A stretch of 64,000 nucleotides of DNA from assembly GCF_030813595.1 (NCBI RefSeq), contig NZ_JAUSUH010000002.1, forward strand, positions 248,001-312,000, in the 5' to 3' direction. The notes beneath the pieces are model-generated. The model made no database searches, was not told the origin of the DNA, and saw nothing but the letters and a program-made list of their open reading frames with translations. Source of the stretch: Ancylobacter vacuolatus (lineage in GTDB: Bacteria > Pseudomonadota > Alphaproteobacteria > Rhizobiales > Xanthobacteraceae). Shown here in pieces: positions 60,581 through 64,000 of this stretch (positions are counted from its first letter, which is position 1; each line of letters starts with the position of its first letter). Both the position numbers and the translations under genes were made by a program.

Positions 60581-63397
60581 TCAGAAGCTGACCCGCACGC
60601 TGGCCTCAACGCCATTGTCGCGCAGCCCGTCGCCGAGCTGGCCGGTGTACCGCACGGCCAGATGAACGCTATCGCCCGCCTGCGCGATCAGCCCCGCCTC
60701 CAGCAGCGCCGTATCCCGCGCCAGCGGCGCGCCCGTGGTGGTGAAGGCCGGCCCGCCGGCGAAGCCGACGGCGAGCGTGGGCAAAGCGTCGCCCCAAGCA
60801 TGCTGCCAGGCGGCGGAAGCGTCGAGGCGCAGGTCAAGCGTCGCCCGTTCCCCCAGCGGCACGGAAAGGCGCGCGCCGAGCGTGCCGAAGCCGGCGCTGG
60901 CGTCGAGCCCGGGCGAGGCCAGCGCGGCGCTGCCGCCGGCTTCGGCAAAGTCATCGCCTTCCAGCGCGACATAGGCGAGGCTGGCGAAGGGCTCCAGCGT
61001 CGCGGCGGGGAGAGCGAGGCCATAGGCGAGCTCGCCGAAAATCTGGCTGGTGCCAGCGCTGATATCGGCGGTCAGAGTCTCGGCCAGCCCCGGCAGCGCG
61101 AGGCTGCGACGGGCGGAAACCTCGTTCCAGCCATAGGCGCCGCCGAGCCGCAGCGCGAGCGGGCCCCAGCTTCGCCCGCCATAGAGACCGAGCGTATAGC
61201 TGTCGACGCCGTAGGAGGCGGAGAGCGCACCGGCCCCGATGGAGCTGTGGCTGTAGCCGCCGAACGCACCGATCCGCCAGGCATCGAAGAACAGCCGGTC
61301 GAGGCCGGCATGGAAGCCGCCAATGTCGCGCGTCAGCCCGGCGCTGGCCGGGCTGACGTCGAGGTCGCCAAAGGCGCCGAAACCCTGCAGCCAGAGGTCG
61401 GTGCCGGTGCCGGGCGCAGGTTCGACGAGCCGGGTGCCGTCATCGGCGAAGCTCGCCACCTGCGCGCCTGCCGCGGCGCCCGCACCGGAGGCCGCGCGCA
61501 GCCGGTCCAGAGCCGACTGGCGGGCGAAGCGGCTGTCCTGCAGCAGAACGGTTTGCAGAGAGGCATAGCCCTGGCCGGAGAGCCGGTCGAAGGCCCCCCG
61601 CGCCGCCGCGAGGCTCGGCAGCCACGCGGCGGAGGCGACCAGAGGATCGTCAGCGTCCATCCGATCGAGCGCGCCACCGACGGCGCGCTGGTTGGCGGTG
61701 AGACCGGCGGAGGCGAAGGCGCGGGCCTTCTCCACCGCGAGCGTCACCTCATTCCCGCCAATGGCCGCCGTGACCGTGGCGAAGGCGGAGGACGGACCCG
61801 CAAACGCGGCGAAGGCGCCCGCGATCCCCTCACCCGCCGTCAGCACGGTGTAGCTGCCGAAAGGCGCGGGATCGAACAGGCCATAGGCGAGCGTGCCGTC
61901 GAGACGGGCGGTCCCGCTCACGTCAAGAAGGTCGGCGCCCGCCGCGCCGAGCCGCACGTTCAGCTGCGCCGCGTCGTTCGCCGCATAATCGCCGGCGAGC
62001 GTGAGCGTGCCGAGCGCGCCGGCCGCGCCCGGCGCCAGCGTGCCGCCGGCCTGGACATAGCCCGAGGCCGCGCGGAGGGTTCCGGTGCCGGAGACGACGC
62101 CGCCAAATTGCAGCAGGCCGCCCGTCACCAGCGTGCCGCCAATGGCGAGGCTTCCGCCGCCCAGCGCGGTGTCGAGCAGCACCTCCAGCTGCGTGCCGGC
62201 GGCGATGTCCAGCCGCGCCGCCGGATGCGCCAGGGTGAGCCGGTCTAGGGTGGGCGAGAGGTCGAGGTGGATCTGCGCGGCGTTGGCGAGCGTCACCTCA
62301 TAATAGCGGCCGAGCGTTCCGTAGAAGGCGAAGTCGCCATCCACATTGTCCGGCGTCTCGTGGCGGCCGAGCGTGTCGGTCCAGCGAGAGGCGTCGCTCC
62401 AGGCGAAGGCGCCAGCGGCGGCGGAGGTGCTGCGCAGCGGGTTGGCGGCGGCGAGCCAGTCCACATGGTCGGCGACGGCGCCGTAGGTGGCGAAGCTTCC
62501 ATAGGTGAAGATGGGCTGGCCCGGATTGTCGGGGTCCTCGATTCCCGCCATCGAGGCCACGCCGATCTGGACCAGCGCGCCATCGGGCATGACCATAAAG
62601 AGCGGGCCGCCGCTGTCGCCTGGCGCCGGACTGCCCTGCCAGGCCGGCACCGGGGCCGTGAGGTCATAGTCGTTCGGATTGTTCGGGTTCAGCGGGTCGC
62701 GAAACTCGAGATTGAGCAGATAGCCGCCATCCGGCAGCGCCTCGATCTCGCCGAGCGAGCCGGTGACAGCGCGGCGGCGCTCGTCATAGCCGAGATTGTT
62801 CTGGGTCCCGGTACCCATTTCGCCATAGCCGGCCATCCACACCACATCGCCGACACCGGGCAACTGAGCGGGCGAGGTGGCGAGCGTTACCGGCGCGATC
62901 TCGGTCACCGGCCGGGCCAGCGAGATCAGCGCGACGTCATTATAGGGATAGCCGGCGGGAGCATAGGCGGGATTGACCGCGACGCCGCTGAGGGCGCGAT
63001 CATTGGCGGTCGGCTGCGTCGAGTCGGGGGAGAAGCGGACCTCCACCTCGTTCAACCAGCTGAGCACCACCCCCGTCTCGTCGCTCAGCGCGCAATGGCC
63101 GGCGGTGAGCACGGTGCGGGAATTGATCAGCGTGCCGGTGCAGATCGCCAGGCCGTCGATCGAGAGCGCGACGACATTGGCGAAGCGGTTTTCGCTGTCG
63201 TACCAGTTCTGCACGCCGCCCACGGCCGCGGCATCGACATCGTTGAGATAGATCGCGCCCGCCGGCGCGGCGGCGAGCAGCAGGCCGGCGGCCAGCGCGA
63301 GAACAGGGGCGAGGCGCCGTCCGGCACCCGGCCTGCGCACGCGGACACGCCGCGCAGCGGGGAGGTTCGCCGCCGATCGCGTTGCGTTCGCGCCCAC
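60581..63397 (-). CDS. Autotransporter with N-terminal trypsin-like serine protease passenger
   Basis: A 938-residue outer-membrane autotransporter. A basic N-terminus and hydrophobic LAPVLALAAGLLLAAAPAGA form the signal. The passenger is an S1 (chymotrypsin-fold) protease with the triad His in LTAGHCALS, Asp in PYNDVALIS and Ser in PAPGDSGGPLF, about residues 100, 154 and 262. A Gly-rich beta-helical spacer with repeats of GGTL...AAGA type follows, and the last 270 residues form the beta-barrel, ending in VRVSF. GTG 63397 is my start on base composition; GTG 63457, which overlaps the upstream gene's stop as GTGA, is a serious alternative. Substrate unknown. Confidence 0.87.
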   Translation of the reverse strand: MGANATRSAANLPAARRVRVRRPGAGRRLAPVLALAAGLLLAAAPAGAIYLNDVDAAAVGGVQNWYDSENRFANVVALSIDGLAICTGTLINSRTVLTAGHCALSDETGVVLSWLNEVEVRFSPDSTQPTANDRALSGVAVNPAYAPAGYPYNDVALISLARPVTEIAPVTLATSPAQLPGVGDVVWMAGYGEMGTGTQNNLGYDERRRAVTGSLGEIEALPDGGYLLNLEFRDPLNPNNPNDYDLTAPVPAWQGSPAPGDSGGPLFMVMPDGALVQIGVASMAGIEDPDNPGQPIFTYGSFATYGAVADHVDWLAAANPLRSTSAAAGAFAWSDASRWTDTLGRHETPDNVDGDFAFYGTLGRYYEVTLANAAQIHLDLSPTLDRLTLAHPAARLDIAAGTQLEVLLDTALGGGSLAIGGTLVTGGLLQFGGVVSGTGTLRAASGYVQAGGTLAPGAAGALGTLTLAGDYAANDAAQLNVRLGAAGADLLDVSGTARLDGTLAYGLFDPAPFGSYTVLTAGEGIAGAFAAFAGPSSAFATVTAAIGGNEVTLAVEKARAFASAGLTANQRAVGGALDRMDADDPLVASAAWLPSLAAARGAFDRLSGQGYASLQTVLLQDSRFARQSALDRLRAASGAGAAAGAQVASFADDGTRLVEPAPGTGTDLWLQGFGAFGDLDVSPASAGLTRDIGGFHAGLDRLFFDAWRIGAFGGYSHSSIGAGALSASYGVDSYTLGLYGGRSWGPLALRLGGAYGWNEVSARRSLALPGLAETLTADISAGTSQIFGELAYGLALPAATLEPFASLAYVALEGDDFAEAGGSAALASPGLDASAGFGTLGARLSVPLGERATLDLRLDASAAWQHAWGDALPTLAVGFAGGPAFTTTGAPLARDTALLEAGLIAQAGDSVHLAVRYTGQLGDGLRDNGVEASVRVSF

Positions 63398-63453
63398 CTC
63401 GCCTTTGCCCCCGTACCGTGCTTTCCCTTTCGATAGCCCGGATTCCGCCGCGC

Positions 63454-64000
63454 TCACAAGCGCGCCGGACCGGCCGCGCGGCTCTTTATGGCAGGGGCGG
63501 TAACGGGAGGAGCGGTGCTGGCGCGCAGCACCAGCTCGGTGGGGAGCACGATGTCGCCCTCCAGCGCCTCGCCGCCGATCATCGCCAGCAGGCATTGCGC
63601 CGCCCGGCGGCCGATCGCCTCGCGCGGCTGGCGGATGGTGGAGAGCGCCGGCGTCATGTGCGAGACCAGCTCGATATCGTCGAACCCCATCACCGACACG
63701 TCGCGCGGCACGGCAAGGCCGCGATGCTGCACCTCGCCGATGAAGCCGCAGGCCATAGCGTCGCTGGCGAGGAACATTGCCGTGGGACGCTCTTGCGCCG
63801 GCAAAGCGAGCCAGGCGGCGCCGGCGACGCGGCCGGAATCGAGGCTGAAATCGCCGGGAAGCACGAGCGGCGGCGGCAGGCCGCGCGCGGCCAGCGCCTG
63901 CTCGGTGCCGGCGAGGCGCGCCTCGCTCAGCACATTACCCGGCGGGCCCATCACATGGCCGATGCGCGTGTGGCCGAGATCGGCGAGATGGCCGACCGCG
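63454..64000 (-). CDS. LacI-family transcriptional regulator (5' truncated by window)
   Basis: The frame is open to the window end, leaving about 182 C-terminal residues. LGHTRIGHVMGPPGN, PTAMFLASDAMACGFIGE, GLAVPRDVSVMGFDDIEL and STIRQPREAIGRRAAQ are the effector-domain motifs of LacI/GalR repressors. The DNA-binding N-terminus is outside. It is directly upstream of the autotransporter protease gene, possibly overlapping its start, so it might control that operon. LacI-type regulators usually sense a sugar, and the adjoining operon handles glucose, but the ligand cannot be read here. Confidence 0.9.
   Translation of the reverse strand, partial: AVGHLADLGHTRIGHVMGPPGNVLSEARLAGTEQALAARGLPPPLVLPGDFSLDSGRVAGAAWLALPAQERPTAMFLASDAMACGFIGEVQHRGLAVPRDVSVMGFDDIELVSHMTPALSTIRQPREAIGRRAAQCLLAMIGGEALEGDIVLPTELVLRASTAPPVTAPAIKSRAAGPARL

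Noticed and set aside
60284-62248. A 654-codon open frame on the plus strand
   Set aside because: It lies opposite the autotransporter gene, whose protease and barrel motifs are clear; the translation is compositionally biased and has no family.

Overview
The window is uniformly very GC-rich, with high third-position GC and close-packed operons. It reads as a chromosome segment of a metabolically versatile Alphaproteobacterium, most likely Hyphomicrobiales. The pointers are a urtABCDE-fmdA urea/amide operon, OpgH glucan synthase, a Tct-type transporter operon and intergenic repeats of the LDPRVKPGDDG / WIPGSSPGMT kind. Xanthobacteraceae relatives such as Ancylobacter or Starkeya are plausible, but the genus is inference. 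I see no rRNA, tRNA or CRISPR array.

Region by region. 1-6710: two FAD amine/amino-acid oxidases and a complete polyamine-type ABC importer. 7383-13948: urea/short-amide importer UrtABCDE with a formamidase. 14384-14749: an orphan IS3-type OrfA. 14768-18717: a second polyamine-type importer with a fused double permease. 19049-21118: an AcoR-like sigma-54 activator. 21241-29852: oxidative genes (FAD lactone-oxidase-like protein, luciferase-like monooxygenase, D-amino-acid-dehydrogenase-like protein, RidA, MFS transporter, aldehyde dehydrogenase, flavin reductase). 29987-31771: allophanate hydrolase. 31793-39623: sugar-nucleotide and envelope genes (ManC, ManB, hydrolase, membrane protein, RgpF-like protein, OpgH). 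39775-45645: a pteridine-like cluster (MDR dehydrogenase, PTPS homologue, glycosyltransferase, methyltransferase, cytochrome b561, RibD-like reductase, GTP cyclohydrolase II). 45828-52698: GntR regulator, TctCBA, MmgE/PrpD, SDR and TauE-like exporter. 52813-56967: MFS drug pump, ArgE-like deacetylase and carbamoylase. 57189-60423: glucoamylase plus ROK glucokinase. 60581-64000: autotransporter serine protease and the 3' part of a LacI-type regulator.

The main discovery is regulatory. Near-perfect sigma-54 promoters (TGGCACG-N4-TTGC) stand in front of the second ABC importer, the monooxygenase, RidA, the aldehyde dehydrogenase and the flavin reductase, with weaker ones before the MFS transporter and the first ABC importer. 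Three share an identical 15-base core. Two divergent intergenic regions fire sigma-54 promoters in both directions, and TGNGACA / TGTCNCA half-sites sit at enhancer distance. The AcoR-like activator is in the middle of the set. I infer a nitrogen-compound uptake and oxidation regulon: import of an amine or N-heterocycle, two-component flavin monooxygenation, aldehyde oxidation, RidA clean-up, and possibly formamide/urea/allophanate recovery by neighbouring genes.

A second candidate system is the pteridine-like cluster. It joins GTP cyclohydrolase II, a RibD-type reductase, a degenerate PTPS homologue, a GT4 glycosyltransferase and a methyltransferase, suggesting a modified (glycosylated or methylated) pterin or deazaflavin-like product that I cannot identify.
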